Of a stretch of 64,000 nt of DNA, positions 1 through 8,395 are shown piece by piece. The stretch is from an uncultured Tateyamaria sp. Its GTDB lineage: Bacteria; Pseudomonadota; Alphaproteobacteria; Rhodobacterales; Rhodobacteraceae. Position numbers and translations under genes: made by a program. A model generated the notes under the pieces. That model ran no database searches. It had not been told where the DNA came from and saw nothing but the letters and a program-made list of their open reading frames with translations. The stretch covers positions 372,001 to 436,000 of the forward strand of contig NZ_CANNDO010000001.1 of the NCBI RefSeq assembly GCF_947503385.1, written 5' to 3'. Numbering within the stretch: the first letter of the stretch is position 1; every line of letters starts with the position of its first letter.

Positions 1-531
1 ATCGGCGAAGCGCTGCAAACCCATGTGCGCAACGATCTTGGCACGGTGGTCGAAAAATACGCAGAGCGCCCGACAAACGCGCAAGTGGTCTTTTCCAAGT
101 CCGCGCATGAATTTGTCTGCGAGGCGACGGTCCACCTGTCGACGGGCCTGACGGCGCAGGCCAAGGCCCATGCCACTGAAATCTATGCCGCTTTTGATGC
201 TTGTTCTGAAAAGATGGAAAAGCAGCTGCGCCGCTACAAGCGGCGTCTTAAGGACCATCACAAGGAACGCGTACAGCCGGTTGAACTCTCTGGCGCGGCC
301 TCGTATATCCTCGCCTCCGACGCAGGTGCCGAGGAATCAGAGCCCGAAAGCCTGCAACCTATGATCGTGGCCGAGATGGAGACCAAGATACCGTCCCTGT
401 CTGTTGGCGAGGCGGTCATGCAAATGGAGTTGGCCGGAGCGCCCGTTTTGGTGTTCCGCAATGAGGGTAAAGACGGGCTGAACGTGGTATACCGTCGGGA
501 CGACGGCAATATCGGTTGGATTGATCCGTAA
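1..531 (+). CDS. hpf: Ribosome hibernation promoting factor, long form (5' end outside window)
   Basis: The frame is open from the first base, so the gene begins upstream; 176 residues are visible. Long HPF binds the 30S decoding region in stationary phase and dimerises ribosomes through its C-terminal domain. The visible N-terminal part has the HPF/RaiA fold pattern, ending in a basic helix (KQLRRYKRRLKDHH). After an acidic linker the C-terminal dimerisation domain follows (VGEAVMQMELAGAPVLVFRN ... GNIGWIDP), which marks the long rather than the short form. ptsN follows after 41 bases, the usual alphaproteobacterial order behind rpoN. A GTG at position 25 is in frame but is internal, not a start. 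Confidence 0.93.
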   Translation: MGEALQTHVRNDLGTVVEKYAERPTNAQVVFSKSAHEFVCEATVHLSTGLTAQAKAHATEIYAAFDACSEKMEKQLRRYKRRLKDHHKERVQPVELSGAASYILASDAGAEESEPESLQPMIVAEMETKIPSLSVGEAVMQMELAGAPVLVFRNEGKDGLNVVYRRDDGNIGWIDP

Positions 532-572
532 CAGAACCGGCGCCAAGACAGCGCGCCAGCAGAGCGAGCAGA

Positions 573-1037
573 ATGAACTTTGAAACTCTTCTGAAGCCGG
601 AGGCCGTGAAGGTCGTCACATCGGCAACGTCCAAGAAACGATTGCTGCACGAAGTCGGCGATCTGATGGAGGTTGCCTATGGCGTGACCGGCGGGCTGGT
701 CGTCGAGGCGCTTTTGGCGCGCGAAGCGTTGGGACCGACAGGTGTGGGGCATGGGGTGGCTTTGCCCCATGCACGACTTGACGGAATCAACGACGTGATG
801 GGTGCCTTTGTCCTGCTGGACAAGCCTATCGATTTTGACTCGGTTGATCGTCAGCCGGTCGACATCGCCTTTGCCCTCTTCGCACCAGAAGAGGCTGGCG
901 TAGAACACCTCAAGGCGCTGGCCTTGGTGTCCCGCACCCTGCGCGATTCGAGCATTTGCGGAAAGCTGCGCGCCAACCCCGATGCCTCGACCCTGTACAC
1001 GATCCTGAGCCAAGCGCAGTCTGCACAGGCTGCCTGA
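573..1037 (+). CDS. ptsN: PTS IIA-like nitrogen regulatory protein (EIIA-Ntr)
   Basis: This 154-residue protein is a single PTS EIIA type-2 domain of normal length. It accepts phosphate from NPr in the nitrogen phosphotransferase chain and regulates potassium, nitrogen and envelope functions rather than sugar uptake. The active-site histidine is His66 in GVGHGVALPHARL. It sits 41 bases after hpf in the same direction, matching the common rpoN-hpf-ptsN arrangement. The Shine-Dalgarno sequence is poor, so translation may be partly coupled to hpf. The next gene is convergent and ends only 16 bases away, with no terminator hairpin between. Confidence 0.93.
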   Translation: MNFETLLKPEAVKVVTSATSKKRLLHEVGDLMEVAYGVTGGLVVEALLAREALGPTGVGHGVALPHARLDGINDVMGAFVLLDKPIDFDSVDRQPVDIAFALFAPEEAGVEHLKALALVSRTLRDSSICGKLRANPDASTLYTILSQAQSAQAA

Positions 1038-1053
1038 TCCGCGCGGTTCCCGT

Positions 1054-2469
1054 CTAGCTGTCTTGCCAGTCGGTGAACCCGAAGGTCACATAATCCCGCG
1101 CGTAGGCGTTTCGCGCCAGTTTCTCGACTTCGGCATCATAAATATCAGCGAGCATATAGGGCGTGTCGGCAGGTTGCGGGGGCAGGTCGGGCAACCCGTC
1201 CGCACCCAGCGCTTGCAAGCCGGCCCCGATGTCCGTGTCACGGATCACGACATCCGGGACGGCAAATTCCGCAAATCCTTCAAGCGTCTTGCTTTGCGTG
1301 GCCCAGTCGGGATCCACACGGATGGCTGTTTGCCCGGCAAGGTTCGCCTTGAGGAATTGCAGGTACGCCACAAACGCGGCGCGATGCGCAGCCTTGTCAT
1401 ATCCTGCATCCTGCGGATCATCTGGCAGGGGCAGCTTGTACCGTCGGATCAACGTCGCCCGGATACCGCCATATCCCCCCTTGCCCGTGTTGAGGATGCG
1501 CGTGCAGAACACATGATGCGCCCGCGCCAGCGGATGCCGCAACACGGAAAACCGACGGTGCCCGGGATGCGCGCGCATCCAGTCGCGCAGATTGCCCTGG
1601 GACAGCTTTGTTTCGGTTGTGCTACCAGCCGCCATGTCGATGCCATTTAACCATGCGACAATCCGGTCCTCCGGCCCACCGCGCACCGGCAGATACACCA
1701 GACCCGCCGCACCGCTTGCATGATAGGTGGGCACGGCGGCCCCCCGGCGCGGTTCGAAATTTGGTGTGCGGGTCAGGTTGAAGCGGTCCAGCGCACCCAG
1801 CGCCGCCTGCATTTGGCTAAAATTGCTCACCTTGTCGGCGAGCGACGCGGGGTTCTGCACCTTGAGCGTCTTGTCCAACGCCTCAAGCCGTGCGTCGATA
1901 CCCAACCACGCCGCGAGGCCGTTCATCACGTCCACATTTTGCAAATCTTCGTACGCCACGTAAAACGCGGTCTGTCCGGACACCTGTAGCCGGTTCAACA
2001 GCGTTGTCTGAAACGCCTGCAAAGCGTCCAGATGAGCTGTGAATTCTTCGGGCACAAACGATGCCTTGCCGTCCTTGCGCGCCTTGGCATCCGTCAGTTT
2101 CCATTGGCCAGTGGCCTGCGCGATCTTCCACGACACATAGCTGTCCACCGGGTTGCGGGTCAGAACAACCTTAGCGCATTTGCGGTCATCCATGACGGTG
2201 TCGAACACCCGCGGATCGTGATCGTGAAAATAGCGGAAGCCGCTTAGCTCGGGTGTTTGTTTCAGCGCGCGCAGCAATTGCATCGGGTCGCTATCGCGTG
2301 CCTCTTGGGTCAATCCGAGCAATTCCGCCCGGTCCGGGTATCCAGGGAAATGCGGGTTGAACGCCTCTCCGTGGCAGGCAAGCCCATCGAATGCGTTCAG
2401 ATTGGTTTCCAGAAAATTGGAGCCTGTCCGCATCTCGGCAAACACGACGAAATGATCGAACTGCGCCAT
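1054..2469 (-). CDS. Sulfotransferase-family protein with two tandem sulfotransferase-like halves
   Basis: The 471-residue product begins like NodH/Stf0-type sulfotransferases. A 5'-phosphosulfate loop is seen at residues 14-19 (RTGSNF) and a 3'-phosphate motif at 101-113 (VVLTRNPVDSYVS). The second half (about 255-471) looks like another sulfotransferase-type domain: it keeps a 3'-phosphate-like motif at 308-321 (SVLRHPLARAHHVF), but I see no convincing 5' loop. The family moves sulfate from PAPS to glycans or lipids, probably here on a surface polysaccharide. It follows the GT14 gene after 3 bases, so the two are co-transcribed. The cysQ gene in the same locus would clear the by-product PAP. 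The acceptor cannot be told from sequence. Confidence 0.75.
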   Translation of the reverse strand: MAQFDHFVVFAEMRTGSNFLETNLNAFDGLACHGEAFNPHFPGYPDRAELLGLTQEARDSDPMQLLRALKQTPELSGFRYFHDHDPRVFDTVMDDRKCAKVVLTRNPVDSYVSWKIAQATGQWKLTDAKARKDGKASFVPEEFTAHLDALQAFQTTLLNRLQVSGQTAFYVAYEDLQNVDVMNGLAAWLGIDARLEALDKTLKVQNPASLADKVSNFSQMQAALGALDRFNLTRTPNFEPRRGAAVPTYHASGAAGLVYLPVRGGPEDRIVAWLNGIDMAAGSTTETKLSQGNLRDWMRAHPGHRRFSVLRHPLARAHHVFCTRILNTGKGGYGGIRATLIRRYKLPLPDDPQDAGYDKAAHRAAFVAYLQFLKANLAGQTAIRVDPDWATQSKTLEGFAEFAVPDVVIRDTDIGAGLQALGADGLPDLPPQPADTPYMLADIYDAEVEKLARNAYARDYVTFGFTDWQDS

Positions 2470-2472
2470 CTG

Positions 2473-4170
2473 CTATCGCACCAGATACGGTTTGCGCGGC
2501 GAAGCCTGGGTCGGTTCAGGCCCAAGCGCAACGGGGAAATCGCCCATCAAATATGGGTGCATCCCCTGATTCTTGAGGTTTTGCAGGAACTGGCCGAACC
2601 CGGTCAAATCCACCATCTTGGGCACTTCGGACAGGCGGCGCATCTGGGTGTGCCCAATCTCGTCCAGAATGCCCTGCAACGGCTCCATCGGAGCTTCGAT
2701 AAATTCGGCCATGGTCCAGATGCGAATGCGCGCCTTGGCATAAGGCGACCGCAGCACATCCAAATGCTCGCTTTCGATCTTTTGCAGACGCGCGGCCTCT
2801 TTGCGGATGTCCATAAAGTTCATGTTGGACCGGAACAGCGGCACCGCCCACGCCCCCGAAATCACCGAAATCTGGGCGTTTGGGTCTTTTGACATGCGCC
2901 AGATCACGTCCTGATTGTCCGCCGGGCCAAACTGGAAACACTGACGTTCGCCGCGGGTATTCCAGATCAGATTGGTCAGAAACGCATTGGCGTTATAGTC
3001 CCGCGCTTTGGCGCTGTCGCCAATAGCGCCATTTAGCGTGGTTTGACCGTCCGCGTATTCCACGCGCTCGGGCGAAAACAGATGCCCGTGCACCCGTGAA
3101 CCTGTCGCCTTGCCCAGCCACGATTCGAAGTTCTCAAAAATTTCGGAAAAGCCTTGGAACACAGAATAGGGCGCAGCCGTCACCCCGTTTTCCCAATCCT
3201 CATTCGGAAACCGGCTTTGCATATACAGGCCCGGCCTGCCGCGCGTCCGACGCTCAACCGCTTTGGCAAAGATGCGGTCGATCTTGCCCGGATTGGGCTC
3301 AGTGCGTTTCATCGCACCCGCAGGATCGGTCAGGAACGCTTCGTAAAGTCGGTTGGCATGGGGCCAAATCTTGCGCGCCACAAAGCAGTCGGACCGGCGC
3401 AGCAATTGCAGGTGATCGTCGTAGAAAATATGCGGCTTGCCCTGAAAATCGAACTTGGACAGGGTCAGCGACCGGCTTTCGATGTTGGTCGAAAACTGCC
3501 GTGCGAGCGTTTGATAATAGCTTTCGTCCGGGATCCACACATGACGAAAATAAGCGTCGTATTCGCGCCGGTCCGGGCCTTGCAAGATAGCGGTCAGCGT
3601 TTGCCGGGTTAGGCACCACCACTGGCTGCCCATGTGCGGAACCAACCCGTTGGGGATACGGCGTTTGAACCCCAATCGCCGTTGCAGGGCCACGAATTTG
3701 TCAAACAGGAACCGCTGACGTTTCCACGAGAATGGGAACCGCATGGTAAACCGTTCTTCATCCAGCCCACCAACAGTCCACGGCACATCCGCCGTCGTCG
3801 CACTTTCGATAAAGTCGGTGCGCGGTCGGTCGGCGAGGTAGTCAATCAACTCATCCACAGGACGCAACGGCAGGCACGATCCGGAGGCAAGGTAGACATG
3901 ACGCACATCGTCGAACGTCCGCAGCATCAATTCGGACGCCGTCTGGCTTGCGGCAACAATGCCCCACGTGCCCCACTCGCAGCGGAACCGTTTAGAAAAG
4001 ATCACCGCAGGCACATCCGACAGTGCTTCGGTGAATTTGACATAGGTCTTTCGCGGTACATTGGCATCCACGTGGATCACCACGGGGCACCCGCCTTCAG
4101 CCCAATGGCGGGCGGCTTGTTCGGCGCGGCCCAAAGCTGTGTGGACCAGCATGACAATCCCGACGGTCAT
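2473..4170 (-). CDS. Core-2/I-branching type beta-1,6-N-acetylglucosaminyltransferase-like protein (GT14) with extra C-terminal domain
   Basis: This 565-residue protein opens like GT14 enzymes: GIVMLVHTALGRAEQAARHW, then VVIHVDANV, then a conserved stretch with LASGSCLPLRP near residue 95-105 and WWCLTRQT near 190. The roughly 300-residue C-terminal part is not catalytic GT14 and resembles an uncharacterised domain found fused to this glycosyltransferase in Rhodobacterales. The start ATG overlaps the stop of the upstream glycosyltransferase by four bases (ATGA), so they are translationally coupled. Its role is probably branching or decoration of an extracellular glycan. Donor and acceptor are unknown. 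Confidence 0.75.
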   Translation of the reverse strand: MTVGIVMLVHTALGRAEQAARHWAEGGCPVVIHVDANVPRKTYVKFTEALSDVPAVIFSKRFRCEWGTWGIVAASQTASELMLRTFDDVRHVYLASGSCLPLRPVDELIDYLADRPRTDFIESATTADVPWTVGGLDEERFTMRFPFSWKRQRFLFDKFVALQRRLGFKRRIPNGLVPHMGSQWWCLTRQTLTAILQGPDRREYDAYFRHVWIPDESYYQTLARQFSTNIESRSLTLSKFDFQGKPHIFYDDHLQLLRRSDCFVARKIWPHANRLYEAFLTDPAGAMKRTEPNPGKIDRIFAKAVERRTRGRPGLYMQSRFPNEDWENGVTAAPYSVFQGFSEIFENFESWLGKATGSRVHGHLFSPERVEYADGQTTLNGAIGDSAKARDYNANAFLTNLIWNTRGERQCFQFGPADNQDVIWRMSKDPNAQISVISGAWAVPLFRSNMNFMDIRKEAARLQKIESEHLDVLRSPYAKARIRIWTMAEFIEAPMEPLQGILDEIGHTQMRRLSEVPKMVDLTGFGQFLQNLKNQGMHPYLMGDFPVALGPEPTQASPRKPYLVR

Positions 4171-5177
4171 GCCCAGTTCCCTTTGGACATGAGACCCAGA
4201 ATTTCCAATTGCCGCCAGTTGATGTACTTTTCAGACCACTTGCACCACAGATCCGGGTCATCCCGCATCGTTTCGGCATAGGCCCGATATTCCACAGAAG
4301 CCGAATAATGCTGTTTGCGCGTCAACTCTTCGGCAGCTTTGGCGGTGAATGTGTCAAGGAATTTGGCGTGCAGCAGAACGCCCGACGCTTTTTCGCCGCC
4401 CCACTCGTCATAGACCTGATTGAGCCCACGCGGCAGCAGCATATGCGTGGACGACACATAGGCATAGCGGCGATCCCATTTGACCAGCGGTATCTTGTTC
4501 AGCGCCGGCGCCTTGGCCGGTTGATCTGCAAAGAACATGCGCGCCCGCGGGCCACCTTGAATCCATAGATTGCCGAACCGCTTGTTGCGCGCAATTGTGT
4601 AATTTCCGCTGTCAAACCAACTGGCAATCTCAATCGGATCCTGCCCGGACTGATACGGCTGTTCATCCAGCCGCCCCTTGGGATACATGTCGAGCAGCAT
4701 TGCAGAAAACGACCGGATCGACGATGCATCCAGCCAGTCTGTTAACGCCCGCAGGGGGCGCGTGTCGCAGAATGGGTAGATCAGAAACTCATCCGGGTCG
4801 ACCGTCAGTGACCAATGCCCATGGGCATAGCGCATCTGCAACCAATTCAGCCAATCCACTCCGAATCGCGACCGCTTGTAACTGGCCTTCGTGCTCCAGA
4901 CGGACACGTCCGGTTGCGCAGCAAGGTAATCGGCGGACCCATCGGTGCTGTCATTGTCCACGATCAGGAAATGATTGATGCCCTGATCCCGGTAGTATTG
5001 CAGGAAATATGGAAGGCGCACCGCCTCATTGCGGATGGTGGAAAAGCACAGCAAATCAAGCGGACGGATTTCCGCAGTACGGTCCACCTCGCGCTTCAAT
5101 TCACGTCGCTTGCGGACCGCACGAATGCGCCACCGCTTGCGCTGAAGCCTCAGTCGATATGACTGCCAAGCGCCCAA
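4167..5177 (-). CDS. Glycosyltransferase family 2-type protein (Glyco_tranf_2_4-like)
   Basis: The 336-residue product carries the signature of the family-2-like enzymes that follow a nucleotide-sugar fold: LLCFSTIRNEAVRLPYFLQY, then IVDNDSTDGSADYL and SLTVDPDEFLIYP, which supplies the metal-binding acidic cluster. No membrane segment is evident, so it is probably a cytoplasmic or peripheral enzyme. The start is a TTG: no ATG or GTG lies in frame before the conserved core, and an AAGGA sequence sits about nine bases upstream. It overlaps the GT14 gene by four bases. The 48-base gap to the preceding glycosyltransferase shows nothing distinctive. The sugar and acceptor are not predictable. Confidence 0.8.
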   Translation of the reverse strand: MGAWQSYRLRLQRKRWRIRAVRKRRELKREVDRTAEIRPLDLLCFSTIRNEAVRLPYFLQYYRDQGINHFLIVDNDSTDGSADYLAAQPDVSVWSTKASYKRSRFGVDWLNWLQMRYAHGHWSLTVDPDEFLIYPFCDTRPLRALTDWLDASSIRSFSAMLLDMYPKGRLDEQPYQSGQDPIEIASWFDSGNYTIARNKRFGNLWIQGGPRARMFFADQPAKAPALNKIPLVKWDRRYAYVSSTHMLLPRGLNQVYDEWGGEKASGVLLHAKFLDTFTAKAAEELTRKQHYSASVEYRAYAETMRDDPDLWCKWSEKYINWRQLEILGLMSKGNWA

Positions 5178-5225
5178 ATTCGCCCGTCCTTTACCCGCCG
5201 CTACCTACGGCCCGCGTCACGCCTA

Positions 5226-6347
5226 TCAGGTCACCCTTAACACAGTCTTGAAATGCGCGTCCCAAGTGGGTGGAACAAACTGTGCGCCGGGCGCTTGTGA
5301 TGGTGTTCTTTTGGCCAAAGCCTCAATTTTCTTTTTCCACAGATAGCGGTCTGTGGCGTTTGCGTAAATGGGAATGTTCCCAAGGACTTCGTGGAAGACA
5401 GGCAGGTCATTGGCGACCACGGGCACACCGCGGGCGGCCGCTTCCATCGCGGGCAGGCCGTAACCTTCGCCGTGGGACGGAAAAAGCAGGCCGTGTGATC
5501 CTTGCATCAGGGCGGCAATTGCGCCGTCTGACAGACCATGCGCCACACGCACCGGCCCGTCTGGCGGCAATGCATCGAGCCGGGCAAACACGTCTTCGTT
5601 TTTCCAGCCGCGATTGCCTGCGATCACCAGGCCCGGTGCATCCGCACCCCAATCTTCCCACAGATCAAGCAGCAGCGCGTGGTTCTTTCGCGGCTCAATG
5701 GTGCCCACGCAGACGAAATAAGGACGCCGTGGCACGGTCCCTTGGGGGATATCACCCGACTCTGCCACAGCCACCTCTGTTCCCAAATGCGCAACAATTG
5801 TCGGCGGCGCGTCGGGCAGGTGGGCGGCCAGACGCGTCTGCGTATCGACCGAGTTGCAGAGGATGAGATCCGCATGACGCCCCACGCGGGTCAGCATATT
5901 GGCAAAGGCTTTGGCAACGCCATCCCGTTGATATTGCGGAAAATCCACCGGGATCAGGTCATGGATCATGACACACACGCGCGCATCCACTGCGGCCTTG
6001 ATCGTCGTCAGCACACGCTGCGTGAGGTTTGAATGGCCCACGTTCAGATACGCCACACCGGGCGGCAGCTTGCGCCGCAGCATCCGGCCCAGCAGCGGTG
6101 GCGGAGCGCGGCCAATCGCCAGCCTTCGCGCTTTTGACCAAGCAGGCCCATCCTCACCACCAGCCAATCGCGCTTCCATCCGGGCGAGGCCGGTCTGATC
6201 CAGCAACAGATAGCCATATCGCGTCCGGATCAGGCCAAACACCGGAACCGGGTCGGCCAAGAGCGCCCGCAAATAGGCGAGCTCGACCCGGTCGACACCG
6301 GTCAGAACCCGACCCGCCCGGCGCATCAGCCGGGTGATATCCAGCAC
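5226..6347 (-). CDS. Glycosyltransferase family 4 (GT-B fold)
   Basis: The 373-residue protein is a GT-B glycosyltransferase. The C-terminal nucleotide-sugar site is clear: FVCVGTIEPRKNHALLL begins the second Rossmann half, and GLLFPSHGEGYGLPAMEA is the glycine-rich EX7E-type motif. The N-terminal half holds a conserved TGVDRVELAYL stretch and MIHDLIPVDFPQY. The assigned GTG start lies 16 bases after the galE stop and has no good ribosome-binding site. The frame stays open upstream into galE, so the true start may be a few codons earlier. It belongs to the same minus-strand polysaccharide unit. The sugar donor is unknown. Confidence 0.83.
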   Translation of the reverse strand: MLDITRLMRRAGRVLTGVDRVELAYLRALLADPVPVFGLIRTRYGYLLLDQTGLARMEARLAGGEDGPAWSKARRLAIGRAPPPLLGRMLRRKLPPGVAYLNVGHSNLTQRVLTTIKAAVDARVCVMIHDLIPVDFPQYQRDGVAKAFANMLTRVGRHADLILCNSVDTQTRLAAHLPDAPPTIVAHLGTEVAVAESGDIPQGTVPRRPYFVCVGTIEPRKNHALLLDLWEDWGADAPGLVIAGNRGWKNEDVFARLDALPPDGPVRVAHGLSDGAIAALMQGSHGLLFPSHGEGYGLPAMEAAARGVPVVANDLPVFHEVLGNIPIYANATDRYLWKKKIEALAKRTPSQAPGAQFVPPTWDAHFKTVLRVT

Positions 6348-6363
6348 ACGTGCCGGGGCCGGG

Positions 6364-7347
6364 TTATTTGTCGTAATGGCCAGTTTGATGCCATCTCCAA
6401 GCGTCGGTGATCATAGTTTCGAGCGTCGAACGTGTGGGCGTCCAGCCCAGCTCTGCTTCGGCACGGGTCGAGCCTGACACAAGCTTGGTACAATCCCCAG
6501 GACGCCGATCACCGTCGACATACGGCACCGCTTGGTTCGTGACGGCGCGCGAATGGTCAATCACCTCGCGCACGGAAAAGCCTGAACCCGTCCCAAGGTT
6601 AAACACGCGGCTGCCCTTGCCGTCCTGCAACCAATTCAACCCAAGTACATGCGCATCCACCAGATCGCACACATGCACATAGTCGCGGATACAGGTGCCG
6701 TCGGGGGTGGGATAATCGGTGCCATAGACAGTCAGCGCGTCCCGCTTGCCCGCTATTGCGTCCAGCATCAGCGGAATCAGATGCGTCTCTGGCTGGTGAA
6801 ATTCGCCCACCTCGCCGTCGGGGTCGGCACCGGCCACGTTGAAGTAGCGGAAGATCACATGGCGCAGGCCATATGCCGCCTCAAAGTCGCGCAGGATGTC
6901 TTCGATCGCGCGTTTGGACGCGCCATAGGCGTTGATGGGGTATTGTGCACTGTTTTCGTCCAGCACCACGTTGTCCTGATCGCCATAGGTCGCGCAGGTC
7001 GAGCTAAACACGAAATCCATACAGCCTGCTGCCACCGCCGCCTCGATCAGAGTCAGCGATCCTTCGACATTGTTGCGCCAGTATTTGCCGGGGTTCGACA
7101 TGCTCTCGCCCACTTGGCTGAGCGCGGCGAAATGCATGACTGCCACCGGCTGATATTCAGCAAACACGGCATCCAGACGCGCGCGGTCCAGCAGATTGCC
7201 TTGGGCAAACGGCCCAAACTTGACCGCGTCCGCCCAGCCAGTTTCCAGATTGTCGAAAGTCACGGGGGTGTGGCCCGCGTCGCGCAAGGCCTTGCAGGCG
7301 TGCGAGCCGATATAGCCCGCTCCGCCTGTCACCAGTACATTTGCCAA
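6364..7347 (-). CDS. galE: UDP-glucose 4-epimerase
   Basis: This 327-residue short-chain dehydrogenase-type epimerase interconverts UDP-glucose and UDP-galactose (or the N-acetyl forms). The NAD-binding loop is GGAGYIGSHACKAL at the N-terminus, and the catalytic Tyr-Lys pair lies in YGASKRAIE. GTCIRDYVHVCDL and VFNLGTGSGFSV are typical GalE motifs. Translation appears to start at TTG, immediately before the conserved first strand, because no ATG is available there. It follows galU by 14 bases, so the two together convert glucose-1-phosphate to UDP-galactose for the glycosyltransferases downstream. Confidence 0.95.
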   Translation of the reverse strand: MANVLVTGGAGYIGSHACKALRDAGHTPVTFDNLETGWADAVKFGPFAQGNLLDRARLDAVFAEYQPVAVMHFAALSQVGESMSNPGKYWRNNVEGSLTLIEAAVAAGCMDFVFSSTCATYGDQDNVVLDENSAQYPINAYGASKRAIEDILRDFEAAYGLRHVIFRYFNVAGADPDGEVGEFHQPETHLIPLMLDAIAGKRDALTVYGTDYPTPDGTCIRDYVHVCDLVDAHVLGLNWLQDGKGSRVFNLGTGSGFSVREVIDHSRAVTNQAVPYVDGDRRPGDCTKLVSGSTRAEAELGWTPTRSTLETMITDAWRWHQTGHYDK

Positions 7348-7361
7348 AGGTCGGTCCCGCC

Positions 7362-8255
7362 TTATTCCGCCGCGTTGTCCATCGCCACGACATCCCGGAT
7401 ATACCCCAACAGGTCGTCGCGCAGCTCTTCACGCGCCAGACCAAAGGAAACGGTCGCTTGCAAGAACCCCGATTTGGACCCGCAGTCGAATCGCTGACCG
7501 CGGAAACGGTAGCCATATACGCCCGTCTCGCCACCGATCTCGCGGGCAATCGCGTCGGTCAACTGAATCTCGCCGCCCGCGCCCGCCTTCATCTGGTTAA
7601 GGGATCGCAAAACAGACGGGTTCAGGATGTAGCGGCCAATCACGGCAAGGTTTGACGGCGCTTCGTCGGCGGGGGGCTTTTCGACCATCCCCTTGACCTG
7701 CACCATCTGACCCATGTCGTTCTCGATATCGAGCACACCGTAGGACGATGCCTTTTCCGGCGGCACTTCCATGGCGGCCACGACGTTTCCGCCGGTTTCC
7801 TCATAAGCCTCGACCATCTGCGCGAGGCAGGGTTTTTCCGCGGCAATCACGTCGTCCGGCAGAATCACGGCAAAGGGTTCGTTGGCGATCAGGCGCCGTG
7901 CGCACCACACCGCATGGCCAAGGCCCAGCGCCTTGTGCTGGCGGACATAGGCAATCGCGCCGCTGTCCATGTTCGTATCCTTGAGCGTTTCAAGAAGCTC
8001 GGTCTTGCCCTTCTTGCGCAGCTCTTGTTCGAGCGTCGGCGCAAGGTCGAAATAATCCTCAAGCGCACCTTTCCCGCGCGACGTGACAAAAATGAATTCC
8101 TTGATTCCGGCAGCGCGCGCCTCGTCAATGGCATATTGGATCAATGGGCGGTCCACCAAGGTCATAATCTCCTTGGGCACCGATTTTGTAGCTGGCAGAA
8201 AACGTGTTCCCAAACCTGCTACTGGAAAAATGGCTTTCGTTAACTTCTTTCGCAT
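7362..8255 (-). CDS. galU: UTP--glucose-1-phosphate uridylyltransferase
   Basis: GalU makes UDP-glucose from UTP and glucose-1-phosphate. The nucleotidyltransferase signature FPVAGLGTRFLPATKSVPKE is at the N-terminus, followed by VDRPLIQYAIDEA. AVILPDDVI is the metal-binding region and VEKP binds the sugar. The frame is open 23 codons further upstream, but the ATG before RKKLTKAIFP is the start: a GGGGAAAG ribosome-binding site precedes it and homologues begin there. The resulting 297 residues are the usual length. It heads the galU-galE-glycosyltransferase unit, and a plausible sigma-70 promoter lies about 70 bases upstream. Confidence 0.95.
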   Translation of the reverse strand: MRKKLTKAIFPVAGLGTRFLPATKSVPKEIMTLVDRPLIQYAIDEARAAGIKEFIFVTSRGKGALEDYFDLAPTLEQELRKKGKTELLETLKDTNMDSGAIAYVRQHKALGLGHAVWCARRLIANEPFAVILPDDVIAAEKPCLAQMVEAYEETGGNVVAAMEVPPEKASSYGVLDIENDMGQMVQVKGMVEKPPADEAPSNLAVIGRYILNPSVLRSLNQMKAGAGGEIQLTDAIAREIGGETGVYGYRFRGQRFDCGSKSGFLQATVSFGLAREELRDDLLGYIRDVVAMDNAAE

Positions 8256-8322
8256 GGTCTTTCCCCGCGTCTGAACTGATGAGCACCAGGGTGCCGTTCG
8301 CTGTGCCCTTACTAGTTCGGGC

Positions 8323-8352
8323 ATTGTGTCGAATAAACGTCGTACACGTCAA
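8323..8352 (-). promoter_or_regulatory. Candidate sigma-70 promoter for galU
   Basis: On the minus strand a TTGACG -35 box (8352-8347) is separated by 18 bases from a CACAAT -10 box (8328-8323, four of six consensus bases). It lies in the only sizeable gap of the minus-strand polysaccharide locus and would give a leader of about 60 bases. This is motif matching by eye only. Confidence 0.42.
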
Positions 8353-8377
8353 ATTTTTGCAGGAAAGGGGAACTGTT

Positions 8378-8387
8378 GCGTTAACGC
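8378..8387. promoter_or_regulatory. Ten-base palindrome upstream of the galU promoter
   Basis: The sequence GCGTTAACGC is a perfect palindrome lying 26 bases upstream of the candidate galU -35 box and nine bases beyond the stop of the preceding gene. The position would suit an activator site, but a ten-base palindrome can also occur by chance. Confidence 0.25.
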
Positions 8388-8395
8388 GCCAAAAT

